Source of the DNA: Moraxella catarrhalis
Lineage (GTDB): Bacteria > Pseudomonadota > Gammaproteobacteria > Pseudomonadales > Moraxellaceae
Assembly (NCBI RefSeq): GCF_001632285.1
Contig: NZ_LWAH01000001.1
Coordinates: forward strand, 226,243-290,242
Direction of reading: 5' to 3'
DNA: 64,000 bases
A program made the translations under genes and the position numbers. Below are positions 48,103 to 56,682 of this stretch, one piece after another (the stretch's first letter is position 1; each line of letters starts with the position of its first letter). The notes under the pieces were generated by a model. That model had not been told where the DNA came from, searched no databases, and saw only the letters and a list, made by a program, of their open reading frames with translations.

Positions 48103-51100
48103 ATGTCAAAATCTATCACAAAAACACAAACACCATCAGTCCATACCATGACCACGCACCGCTTAAACCTTGCCATCAAAGCGGCGTTATTTGGTGTGGC
48201 AGTTTTACCCCTATCCGTCTGGGCGCAAGAGAACACTCAGACAGATGCCAACTCTGATGCCAAAGACACAAAAACCCCTGTCGTCTATTTAGATGCCATC
48301 ACGGTAACCGCCGCCCCATCTGCCCCTGTTTCTCGGTTTGACACCGATGTAACAGGGCTTGGCAAAACCGTCAAAACCGCTGACACGCTGGCAAAAGAAC
48401 AAGTACAGGGCATTCGTGATTTGGTGCGTTATGAAACTGGGGTGAGTGTGGTTGAGCAGGGGCGTGGTGGCAGCAGCGGATTTGCCATTCATGGCGTGGA
48501 TAAAAACCGAGTGGGCATTACCGTAGATGGCATTGCCCAAATTCAATCCTACAAAGACGAATCCACTAAGCGAGCTGGGGCAGGCTCTGGGGCGATGAAC
48601 GAGATAGAGATTGAAAACATTGCCGCCGTTGCCATCAATAAAGGCGGTAATGCCTTAGAAGCAGGCTCTGGTGCGTTGGGTGGTTCGGTGGCGTTTCATA
48701 CCAAAGATGTGAGCGATGTCTTAAAATCTGGTAAAAATCTTGGCGCTCAAAGCAAAACCACTTATAACAGCAAAAATGACCATTTTAGTCAGACGCTGGC
48801 AGCGGCAGGTAAAACCGAGCGTGTGGAAGCGATGGTGCAATATACCTACCGTAAAGGCAAAGAAAACAAAGCACACAGCGACCTAAATGGCATCAACCAA
48901 AGCCTATATCGCTTGGGTGCATGGCAACAAAAATATGATTTAAGAAAGCCTAACGAACTGTTTGCAGGCACAAGCTACATCACCGAAAGCTGTTTGGCAA
49001 GTGATGACCCAAAAAGCTGCGTACAATACCCTTATGTCTACACCAAAGCCCGACCAGATGGCATCGGCAATCGCAATTTTTCTGAGTTAAGCGATGCTGA
49101 AAAAGCACAATATTTGGCATCCACGCACCCCCATGAGGTTGTCTCTGCCAAAGATTATACAGGCATTTATCGGTTGTTACCTGACCCCATGGACTATCGT
49201 TCAGACTCGTATTTGGCACGCCTTAACATCAAAATCACCCCAAATCTGGTCAGTAAACTGTTATTAGAAGACACCAAGCAAACATACAACATTCGTGATA
49301 TGCGTCATTGTAGTTACCATGGGGCAAGATTGGGCAATGATGGTAAGCCTGCCAATGGTGGCTCCATTGTCCTTTGCGATGATTATCAAGAGTATCTAAA
49401 CGCCAATGACGCATCACAAGCATCATTTAGACCAGGTGCTAATGATGCCCCCATTCCAAAACTGGCTTATGCCAGAAGCAGTGTGTTTAACCAAGAGCAT
49501 GGCAAAACTCGCTATGGGTTAAGTTTTGAGTTTAAGCCTGACACGCCATGGTTTAAGCAAGCAAAATTAAACCTACACCAACAAAATATCCAAATCATTA
49601 ACCATGACATTAAAAAATCGTGCAGCCAATATCCTAAGGTGGATTTAAATTGTGGCATCAGTGAAATTGGGCATTATGAATATCAAAATAATTACCGTTA
49701 TAAAGAAGGGCGTGCCAGCTTGACAGGCAAACTTGATTTTAATTTTGACCTGCTGGGTCAGCACGATTTGACGGTGTTGGCTGGTGCAGATAAAGTTAAA
49801 AGCCAATTTCGTGCCAACAACCCCAGACGCACAATCATTGACACCACCCAAGGCGATGCCATCATTGATGAAAGCACGCTGACAGCACAGGAGCAAGCCA
49901 AATTTAAGCAATCAGGGGCAGCATGGATTGTCAAAAATCGCCTTGGACGCTTAGAAGAAAAAGACGCCTGTGGCAATGCCAATGAATGTGAACGCGCGCC
50001 CATTCATGGCAGTAACCAATATGTGGGCATTAACAATCTTTATACACCAAATGATTATGTGGATTTAAGTTTTGGTGGACGCTTGGATAAACAACGCATT
50101 CACAGCACCGATTCAAACATCATCAGCAAAACTTACACCAACAAAAGCTATAATTTTGGAGCGGCGGTTCATCTGACACCTGATTTTAGCCTGTTGTATA
50201 AAACTGCCAAAGGCTTTCGTACGCCAAGTTTTTATGAACTGTACAACTATAACAGCACCGCCGCCCAGCATAAAAATGACCCTGATGTGTCTTTTCCCAA
50301 ACGCGCGGTTGATGTCAAACCTGAAACTTCCAATACCAATGAATACGGCTTTCGCTATCAGCACCCTTGGGGGGATGTTGAGATGAGCATGTTCAAAAGC
50401 CGTTACAAGGACATGTTAGATAAAGCCATACCGAACCTAACCAAAGCCCAACAAGAGTATTGTAAGGCTCATTTGGATTCCAATGAATGTGTTGGTAATC
50501 CACCCACGCCCAAAACCAGTGATGAGGTATTTGCCAACTTATATAATGCCACCATCAAAGGGGTGAGTGTCAAAGGCAAACTGGATTTGCATGCCATGAC
50601 ATCAAAACTGCCAGATGGTCTTGAAATGACCTTAGGTTATGGTCATACCAAATTGGGGAAATTTGATTACATTGCACCCAAAGATGCCGATGGTTGGTAT
50701 CAGGCTCGCCCTGCTTTTTGGGATGCCATCACCCCAGCGCGCTATGTGGTCGGTCTAAACTATGACCACCCCAGTCAAGTATGGGGCATTGGCACAACTT
50801 TAACGCACAGCAAACAAAAAGATGAAAATGAGCTAAGTGCCCTTAGAATCCGAAATGGCAAAAGAGAAACACAAACCTTAACGCACACAATACCCAAAGC
50901 CTATACCTTACTGGACATGACAGGCTATTATAGCCCAACTGAGAGCATCACCGCTCGTCTTGGTATCAACAATGTATTAAACACCCGCTACACCACATGG
51001 GAAGCGGCACGCCAACTGCCCAGCGAAGCTGCAAGCAGTACCCAATCAACCCGTTACATTGCACCAGGTCGCAGTTACTTTGCCAGTCTTGAAATGAAGT

Positions 51101-51105
51101 TTTAA
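48103..51105 (+). CDS. lbpA: Lactoferrin-binding protein A, TonB-dependent outer-membrane receptor
   Basis: Outer-membrane receptor that extracts iron from lactoferrin and imports it with TonB energy. The 1000-residue precursor has a signal ending SVWA-Q near residue 42, a TonB-box-like segment DAITVTAAP, the plug domain with RYETGVSVVEQGRGGSSGFAIHGVDKNRVGI and GALGGSVAF, and a 22-strand barrel ending ASLEMKF with terminal Phe. Paired cysteines in extracellular loops (ESCLASDDPKSC, KKSCSQYPKVDLNC, DACGNANEC, EYCKAHLDSNEC) are as in Tbp/LbpA. TbpA is the near alternative; the acidic LbpB next door and the third gene favour LbpA. Confidence 0.93.
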   Translation: MSKSITKTQTPSVHTMTTHRLNLAIKAALFGVAVLPLSVWAQENTQTDANSDAKDTKTPVVYLDAITVTAAPSAPVSRFDTDVTGLGKTVKTADTLAKEQVQGIRDLVRYETGVSVVEQGRGGSSGFAIHGVDKNRVGITVDGIAQIQSYKDESTKRAGAGSGAMNEIEIENIAAVAINKGGNALEAGSGALGGSVAFHTKDVSDVLKSGKNLGAQSKTTYNSKNDHFSQTLAAAGKTERVEAMVQYTYRKGKENKAHSDLNGINQSLYRLGAWQQKYDLRKPNELFAGTSYITESCLASDDPKSCVQYPYVYTKARPDGIGNRNFSELSDAEKAQYLASTHPHEVVSAKDYTGIYRLLPDPMDYRSDSYLARLNIKITPNLVSKLLLEDTKQTYNIRDMRHCSYHGARLGNDGKPANGGSIVLCDDYQEYLNANDASQASFRPGANDAPIPKLAYARSSVFNQEHGKTRYGLSFEFKPDTPWFKQAKLNLHQQNIQIINHDIKKSCSQYPKVDLNCGISEIGHYEYQNNYRYKEGRASLTGKLDFNFDLLGQHDLTVLAGADKVKSQFRANNPRRTIIDTTQGDAIIDESTLTAQEQAKFKQSGAAWIVKNRLGRLEEKDACGNANECERAPIHGSNQYVGINNLYTPNDYVDLSFGGRLDKQRIHSTDSNIISKTYTNKSYNFGAAVHLTPDFSLLYKTAKGFRTPSFYELYNYNSTAAQHKNDPDVSFPKRAVDVKPETSNTNEYGFRYQHPWGDVEMSMFKSRYKDMLDKAIPNLTKAQQEYCKAHLDSNECVGNPPTPKTSDEVFANLYNATIKGVSVKGKLDLHAMTSKLPDGLEMTLGYGHTKLGKFDYIAPKDADGWYQARPAFWDAITPARYVVGLNYDHPSQVWGIGTTLTHSKQKDENELSALRIRNGKRETQTLTHTIPKAYTLLDMTGYYSPTESITARLGINNVLNTRYTTWEAARQLPSEAASSTQSTRYIAPGRSYFASLEMKF

Positions 51106-51106
51106 T

Positions 51107-52732
51107 ATGACCTGTTTACCAAAGACCAACCCTGCTTTAAAAGTCAAGCACAGATTTTTAAAGCAGGTGCTGTTATTGCTTTGTGTTGATACATTAACAG
51201 CACAGGCGTACGCCCACAGCCATCATACGCCCATTCATACACCCACGCATGAGCTGCCATCTGCTGATGCTTTATCAGATGAAGGCTTGGGTAAGGATTT
51301 GGGCAGTTTGGACAGTTTGGATAGCCCAGATGGTTTGGGTGATGGTTTAGGCGATGGTTTGGGTGATGGCTTAAAAAGTGATAAAACCCCTTTACCCATC
51401 AACGCCTTGACCGCCCATCAGACCAATGAGAGCCAGCCTGCCCCACCGAGCGTAGATGTCAATTTTTTACTTGCCCAGCCAGAGGCATTTTATCATGTCT
51501 TTCATCAAGCGATTGTGCAAGATGATGTGGCAACATTACGCTTGTTATTGCCATTTTATGACCGCCTGCCTGATGATTATCAAGATGATGTTTTGTTGTT
51601 ATTTGCCCAAAGTAAACTTGCCCTAAGTGATGGCAATACCAAATTGGCATTGAATCTGCTGACCGATTTGAGTAACAAAGAGCCAACACTTACGGCGGTA
51701 AAATTACAACTTGCTTCCTTGTTGCTGACCAACAAGCACGATAAACACGCCCAAATGGTGCTAGATGAACTCAAAGATGATGCCCACTTTTTAAAATTAA
51801 GCAAAAAAGAGCAAAGATGGGTGCTATCGCAAAGTCGCTATTTACATAAAAAATATAAAATGGGCTTGGATTTGGGCATCAACTATCTGCATTTGGATAA
51901 TATCAACGCCGCCTCCACCATCACCCAGCCCAACATTAAAAAAGATGCCCCAAAACCTGCTCATGGGCTTGCCTTATCGCTTGGTGTGAATAAATACACG
52001 CCGCTTAGTCATGGCATGAGTATTTATACAGCCCTAGATGTTGATGGTAAATTTTATGATGACAAAAGCCACAATGAACTGGCGGTTTTTGCTCATGCTG
52101 GACTAAGAAAAGATCACCAAAAAGGTTATGTTGATGTCGTACCTTTTGTTGGGCGTATTTTTGCCACCAATCAGCAGCATGGCAGATTATCCCCCAGAAA
52201 AGACAGTCAGGGCGTGGCGTTTGGCAGCCATCATCGGATCAATGATAAATGGCAAAATGCGTTTTTTGCACGCATGGAAAAAGGCAATTATACCGAGCGT
52301 TATCAAGGTTATGATGGCAAGCGTTATCATGTGAATGACACCATTTTGTTGCAAGATGGCCCAAATCGTCGTTACTCTTTGGGCGTGGGGTATCAGCTTA
52401 GCCATCTGCAAGATGCAACAAAAAGCAGTCATGCCACAAAGATACATTTTGGGGTGTTGCAAAGATTGCCAAATGGTCTGACCGTGCAAGGTAGAGTGAG
52501 TGCTGAGCGTGAGCGTTATCATGGTAAATTATTGCGTCTGGTTAATCCTGATGATGTGTATCGCACAGATAAAACCCTAACCCTACAAACCTCCATTTGG
52601 CACAAAGACATTCACTGGCTTGGATTAACGCCAAAGCTGACTTATCGTTACAGTAAAAATAACAGTAACTTACCAGCACTTTATAGCCATAACAAACAAA
52701 ATTTTTATTTGGAGCTTGGTCGGTCGTTTTAA
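51107..52732 (+). CDS. Slam-type surface lipoprotein assembly modulator (orf3 of the lbp locus)
   Basis: 541-residue predicted outer-membrane protein, start one base after the lbpA stop. Order seen: signal peptide ending AYA (about residue 36); His-rich then SLDS/GLGD repeat linker; TPR-like helices (about 125-260; LRLLLPFYDRLPDDYQDDVLLLFAQSKLALSDGN, LALNLLTDLSNKEP); then about 280 residues of alternating strands (LDLGINYLHLDNI, LSLGVNKYTPLSHG, YSLGVGYQLSHL) ending YLELGRSF with terminal Phe. TPR plus a 14-strand DUF560 barrel is the Slam architecture; Neisseria Slam moves lipoproteins such as TbpB to the surface. Here LbpB is the natural client. M. catarrhalis has this third gene at lbp. The client itself is inferred from position. 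Confidence 0.87.
   Translation: MTCLPKTNPALKVKHRFLKQVLLLLCVDTLTAQAYAHSHHTPIHTPTHELPSADALSDEGLGKDLGSLDSLDSPDGLGDGLGDGLGDGLKSDKTPLPINALTAHQTNESQPAPPSVDVNFLLAQPEAFYHVFHQAIVQDDVATLRLLLPFYDRLPDDYQDDVLLLFAQSKLALSDGNTKLALNLLTDLSNKEPTLTAVKLQLASLLLTNKHDKHAQMVLDELKDDAHFLKLSKKEQRWVLSQSRYLHKKYKMGLDLGINYLHLDNINAASTITQPNIKKDAPKPAHGLALSLGVNKYTPLSHGMSIYTALDVDGKFYDDKSHNELAVFAHAGLRKDHQKGYVDVVPFVGRIFATNQQHGRLSPRKDSQGVAFGSHHRINDKWQNAFFARMEKGNYTERYQGYDGKRYHVNDTILLQDGPNRRYSLGVGYQLSHLQDATKSSHATKIHFGVLQRLPNGLTVQGRVSAERERYHGKLLRLVNPDDVYRTDKTLTLQTSIWHKDIHWLGLTPKLTYRYSKNNSNLPALYSHNKQNFYLELGRSF
51329..51373 (+). repeat. 12-base tandem repeat (GLGD) in the Slam gene linker
   Basis: About 3.75 units of GATGGTTTGGGT encode DGLG repeats, preceded by short SLD repeats. 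Twelve-base units keep the reading frame, so copy number could vary without loss of function. Confidence 0.88.
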
Positions 52733-52958
52733 CTCAATTGCCTAAGGGCAGGTTAAGATGGCTGGGTGTTTTTAATGGTTTTTAATCTTCAAAGCTGACT
52801 TGGTTGTGAATTTTGACATTTTGGGTTTAGACAACTTTGAATTGATAAAAGTCATTGTACAAAAAGCCATCATTTGTTATATAATAAGGATAATTCATTT
52901 TAGGTTTCATCTTAAATTAAATCATTACCCATCTTAGACTAAATTAGGCAGGTTACCC

Positions 52959-53141
52959 ATGGCACATGATGCTTCAAATAATAACCCACTCAAAGAATCG
53001 CTAACAGCATTGATTGGTACTGTGCTATTGCTTGTAATGATTGCAGGTATTGCAATTTCAGCATGGCTACGCCCAGCAGGTGAGCATCCAGCCCAAGCTG
53101 AACCTGCTGAAGCTGAAGTCGCCACATTGCAAAGTAATTGA
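52959..53141 (+). CDS. Small single-pass membrane protein, unknown
   Basis: 60 residues: a polar N-terminus, one membrane segment (about 16-36; LTALIGTVLLLVMIAGIAISAW) and a Pro/Ala/Glu-rich tail. No family recognised. An AGG lies about ten bases before ATG 52959, a TATAAT lies about 75 bases upstream, and a clear terminator follows the stop. Together these support a real single-gene unit. It is a separate unit from the Slam gene and may be unrelated. Confidence 0.65.
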   Translation: MAHDASNNNPLKESLTALIGTVLLLVMIAGIAISAWLRPAGEHPAQAEPAEAEVATLQSN

Positions 53142-53156
53142 CTTTTTATGGCTTTT

Positions 53157-53190
53157 AGCCCTTGTGAGTATCACAAGGGTTTTTTATTTT
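53157..53190 (+). terminator. Terminator after the small membrane gene
   Basis: CCCTTGTGA pairs with TCACAAGGG around GTA, followed by a run of T. Confidence 0.92.
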
Positions 53191-53314
53191 ATCGCCCTAA
53201 ATCTTAAAGATTTATCAGGTGGATTGCCTTATTCGTAGAACAATTGTTCAAACTTATGTTAAAATTAAACGCTTTAGGCATATAATATAGGTTTATCATT
53301 ATCAAGGAAAAGTT

Positions 53315-55111
53315 ATGCTAAATTCGTCAAATAGATATCAAGAGCGTATCGGTCTTGCTCGTCAAATTCTGGCAGATGAAGGTGTGGATGCGTTGATTAT
53401 CCCATCAGCCGATCCGCATATGTCGGAGTATTTGCCTAAATATTGGCAGGGCCGAGCTTGGGTATCTGGCTTTACAGGTTCGGTGGGAACGCTGGTTGTC
53501 ACTCAGACATTTGCAGGCTTATGGACAGACAGTCGCTATTGGGTACAAGCACCCATTCAGCTGGCAGGTACGGGCATTGAATTTCAAAAAATGCAGATCG
53601 GACAGCCGACTTTTACACAATATTTGGCTGACACATTACCAGCTGGTTCTAAGGTTGCCATCGATGGCAATGTATTGTCTGTAAATGAGCATGATAATTT
53701 AAAAACAGCATTTTTGGATAAAGATATTCAGTTAGTAACAGACTTGGATTTGTTGTCAAAAATTTGGACAGATCGACCACAGTTACCAGATGCCGCCATT
53801 TATGAGCATCCTGCTGAGTTTGTTGATACAACGGTTGCCGAAAAATTAGCACAGGTTCGTGCTCAAATCCAACAAAAACAAGCAGATGTTCATCTGATAT
53901 CTAGCCTTGATGATATTGCTTGGTTGTTAAATTTGCGTGGATCTGATGTGGAATTTAATCCTGTATTTTTATCACACTTGCTATTAGACGATACCAAGGC
54001 GACTTTATTTGTTGATATCAATAAGCTTGATGACAAAATACGCACCTCACTTGAGTCGATGGGCGTACAAGTTGCTGAATATCAAGCGATTGGCGATGCG
54101 ATTGCTCAAGTTTCAGGCAAGCTGTTAATTGATCCATCACGCATTGCGATTGGTACTTTAAAGCAGCTTTCTTCATCGGTTGAGCTGATTCGTGCCATGA
54201 ATCCAAGTACAATCATCAAAGCCATCAAATCTGAGGCAGACATCGAACATATTCGTGAAGCCATGCGTCAAGATGGTGCGGCACTTTGTGAATTTTTTGC
54301 CGAATTTGAAGCCAAAACATCACTTGGCGAGCGTATCACCGAACTTGATATCGATCGTATGCTCATCGAGGCACGCAGTAAACAAAAGCACTATGTTTCA
54401 CCCAGTTTTGATACCATCGCAGGATTTCAAGCCAATGGAGCAATTGTGCATTATAGTGCAAGTGAAGATAATTACAGTGTGATCGAAGGTGATGGGCTGT
54501 TACTCATCGATTCAGGTGCACAGTATTATAATGGCACAACCGACATTACACGCATGGCAAGCGTGGGTCAAGTGAGCGATGATGAAAAACGCGATGTTAC
54601 TTATGTACTCAAAGCACATATTGGACTGGCACAAGCACAGTTTCCTGAAGGTTTGGCGTCATCACAAGTAGATGCGTTAGCCCGAATCCATTTATGGCGT
54701 CAGGGTTTAGATTATAATCATGGTACAGGACATGGCGTGGGCTATTTTATGAATGTCCATGAAGGTCCGCAAGTGATTTCAGTATTTGCTCCAACAACGC
54801 CAGAGCGTGTGCTTAAGCGTGGCATGGTAACCACCAATGAACCTGGATTGTATCGTGAAGGTCAGTGGGGTATCCGTTTAGAAAACTGTGCTGTCTGTGT
54901 TGAGGCTGATCGCAGTGAGTTTGGCACATTTTTAAAATTTGATGATTTGACTTTGTGTCCTTTTGACACTCGTCTCATTTTGCCCAGCCTTTTGACCGAA
55001 GATGAAAAATCTTGGCTAAATCACTACCATCAGCGTGTGCATGATGAGCTGATTGATCGTGTCAGTGGTGCAGCTAAAGACTGGCTGATCGAAAGAACCA
55101 AAGCCATCTAA
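53315..55111 (+). CDS. Aminopeptidase P family (M24B) Xaa-Pro aminopeptidase
   Basis: Cytosolic metallopeptidase removing N-terminal residues ahead of proline. The 598-residue protein has the three-domain form: two creatinase-N-like domains (about 1-310; PSADPHMSEYLPKYWQGRAWVSGFTGS, WTDSRYW) and a C-terminal pita-bread domain. Metal ligands are visible: Asp in LIDSGAQY, Asp in TTDITRM, His in HGTGHGVGYF, Glu in TTNEPGLY and Glu in IRLENC. The length resembles eukaryotic XPNPEP1 rather than E. coli PepP (441 aa), so I leave the symbol blank. AAGGAAAA precedes the ATG. Confidence 0.92.
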   Translation: MLNSSNRYQERIGLARQILADEGVDALIIPSADPHMSEYLPKYWQGRAWVSGFTGSVGTLVVTQTFAGLWTDSRYWVQAPIQLAGTGIEFQKMQIGQPTFTQYLADTLPAGSKVAIDGNVLSVNEHDNLKTAFLDKDIQLVTDLDLLSKIWTDRPQLPDAAIYEHPAEFVDTTVAEKLAQVRAQIQQKQADVHLISSLDDIAWLLNLRGSDVEFNPVFLSHLLLDDTKATLFVDINKLDDKIRTSLESMGVQVAEYQAIGDAIAQVSGKLLIDPSRIAIGTLKQLSSSVELIRAMNPSTIIKAIKSEADIEHIREAMRQDGAALCEFFAEFEAKTSLGERITELDIDRMLIEARSKQKHYVSPSFDTIAGFQANGAIVHYSASEDNYSVIEGDGLLLIDSGAQYYNGTTDITRMASVGQVSDDEKRDVTYVLKAHIGLAQAQFPEGLASSQVDALARIHLWRQGLDYNHGTGHGVGYFMNVHEGPQVISVFAPTTPERVLKRGMVTTNEPGLYREGQWGIRLENCAVCVEADRSEFGTFLKFDDLTLCPFDTRLILPSLLTEDEKSWLNHYHQRVHDELIDRVSGAAKDWLIERTKAI

Positions 55112-55123
55112 GACTTAAATCAA

Positions 55124-55161
55124 GCACTATTTTGGCTTAGACATTTTTGCCAAAATAGTGC
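55124..55161. terminator. Hairpin overlapping the pabB stop, shared by convergent genes
   Basis: A perfect 13-base stem, GCACTATTTTGGC with GCCAAAATAGTGC, around a 12-base loop. It covers the last codons and stop of pabB. The T-tracts on both sides are weak. Confidence 0.65.
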
Positions 55162-56506
55162 CAATTTTATCTTGGCATTCTTGATACTCATCATCAACAT
55201 TTGATTTGATGGTAATGCCACCACCTGCCCAGATCTCGCATTCTTGCCATTTTTGTAGTGTGCGAATGAGTACATTCCAGCTGCCTGTACCGTCAAAATT
55301 CATATAGCCCATCGTCCCACAGTAGGCACCGCGAGGTGAGGTTTCAAGCTCATGGATAATCTCGCATGCCCGTTTTTTGGGTGCACCCGTGATAGAGCCA
55401 GCTGGCAGCGAGCCGAATAAGACGGTAATTGGATGCGTATCACTGAGCGTCGCTGTAACAGTGCTGACCATGTGATGCACATTTTTAAAGCTTTCGATGG
55501 CGAAACGCTTGGGCGTTTTGACCGTACCAATTTGTGCATATTTGCCCAAATCATTTCTGAGCAAATCCACAATCATCAGATTTTCGCTGATATCTTTTTC
55601 GCTGTTTGCAAGAGATTGTTTAAGCTCATCATCTATAATAGGGTCTGCATGGCGTGGGCGTGTGCCTTTAATGGGCTTGGTGATCAGATGGATTTTACCG
55701 TTTGTTTTGTAAAATTCAAAAAATAGCTCTGGTGAGATGGAGAGTAGTTCAAATTCCCCCAATTGTAAAAATCCTGCAAAAGGTGCATTCATTGTGTCTT
55801 GTAAATCAGGCAAGTGGTTTGCCAGACGGTCTAAATGAGCATACCATTTTTGGGTTAGATTAATTTGATAAGTATCGCCTGCTTTTAGATATTCTTGGGT
55901 TTGATAAAATGCTTTGGCATACTCTGTTTTTGTCCAAATAGGCTGAAAGTCTATCGGCGAAGCTGTGGGCAGGCAACGACATAATAAGTCAGATAACTGA
56001 TGGGTAATACGATGAAAAAATTCAGAACAAACGCCCATGCCAATTAAGTCATAGCCGTCTTTGATGGGCTGAAGATAAATATCATAATGTGCCAAATAGC
56101 CACAAGGTTGATTTGGCTTGATGGTAATGCGATGATTTAACTGATGTGCTGATAAATCATAGCTAATAAATCCCATAAATCCATGCACATAGCTGCTATG
56201 ATTTAAGCCATGATAATCATCGAGATTCATTTGATTGGCATATGCCGTCAGCTCATGCTGCCAGTTGTCATAAGTAGATGGGTAGCGTCGTCCATTTAAA
56301 CTCTGTACCCTATCTGCTTGACGAGTTTTTTTGTGAATGTACAGATTTTTATCAAAAGTGGCTGTCCATGCAACCTTAGGACAAATCCCAATCACAGGGC
56401 GATGTGCATTATTTAAAAAGCACACTTGCCAATCAGGGTGATGCGTCGTGATGAGAGCTGTGATTTGACTTGGGGTGTATGTGGTGGCAAAGTGATGTTT
56501 TAGCAT
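55127..56506 (-). CDS. pabB: Aminodeoxychorismate synthase component I
   Basis: Makes 4-amino-4-deoxychorismate from chorismate for folate synthesis, with glutamine amidotransferase PabA. The 459-residue chorismate-binding protein has AGDTYQINLTQ, the PIKGTRPR motif whose Lys marks PabB (anthranilate synthase TrpE has PIAGTRPR), NLMIVDLLRNDLG, and PAGSITGAPKKRA. ATG 56506 is used; a TTG two codons earlier is possible. There is no pabA or pabC in the vicinity. Confidence 0.92.
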   Translation of the reverse strand: MLKHHFATTYTPSQITALITTHHPDWQVCFLNNAHRPVIGICPKVAWTATFDKNLYIHKKTRQADRVQSLNGRRYPSTYDNWQHELTAYANQMNLDDYHGLNHSSYVHGFMGFISYDLSAHQLNHRITIKPNQPCGYLAHYDIYLQPIKDGYDLIGMGVCSEFFHRITHQLSDLLCRCLPTASPIDFQPIWTKTEYAKAFYQTQEYLKAGDTYQINLTQKWYAHLDRLANHLPDLQDTMNAPFAGFLQLGEFELLSISPELFFEFYKTNGKIHLITKPIKGTRPRHADPIIDDELKQSLANSEKDISENLMIVDLLRNDLGKYAQIGTVKTPKRFAIESFKNVHHMVSTVTATLSDTHPITVLFGSLPAGSITGAPKKRACEIIHELETSPRGAYCGTMGYMNFDGTGSWNVLIRTLQKWQECEIWAGGGITIKSNVDDEYQECQDKIGTILAKMSKPK

Positions 56507-56643
56507 TATCAAATGGCAAATAAAAATACAAATTTTAAAGCAAAATACAAAAAAGAAAAAGGGGAGTGGTCTGATTGTTTTAGTTCAGTAAAATACTTGA
56601 AAAGTTAAACCGTTGGATTTGACAAGATGGCTGTTATGTTTAA

Positions 56644-56675
56644 TAAGGTCACAGGGATGCCGTCCCCATGACCTT
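56644..56675 (-). terminator. Terminator after fabB
   Basis: AAGGTCA pairs with TGACCTT, with an inner GGGA/TCCC stem. On the minus strand it follows the fabB stop by a few bases. Confidence 0.82.
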
Positions 56676-56682
56676 TGTTGTC

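Noticed and set aside
51329..51373. Short direct repeats as a CRISPR or phase-variable on/off switch
   Set aside because: The units are adjacent without spacers and are 12 bases long and in frame, so neither fits.
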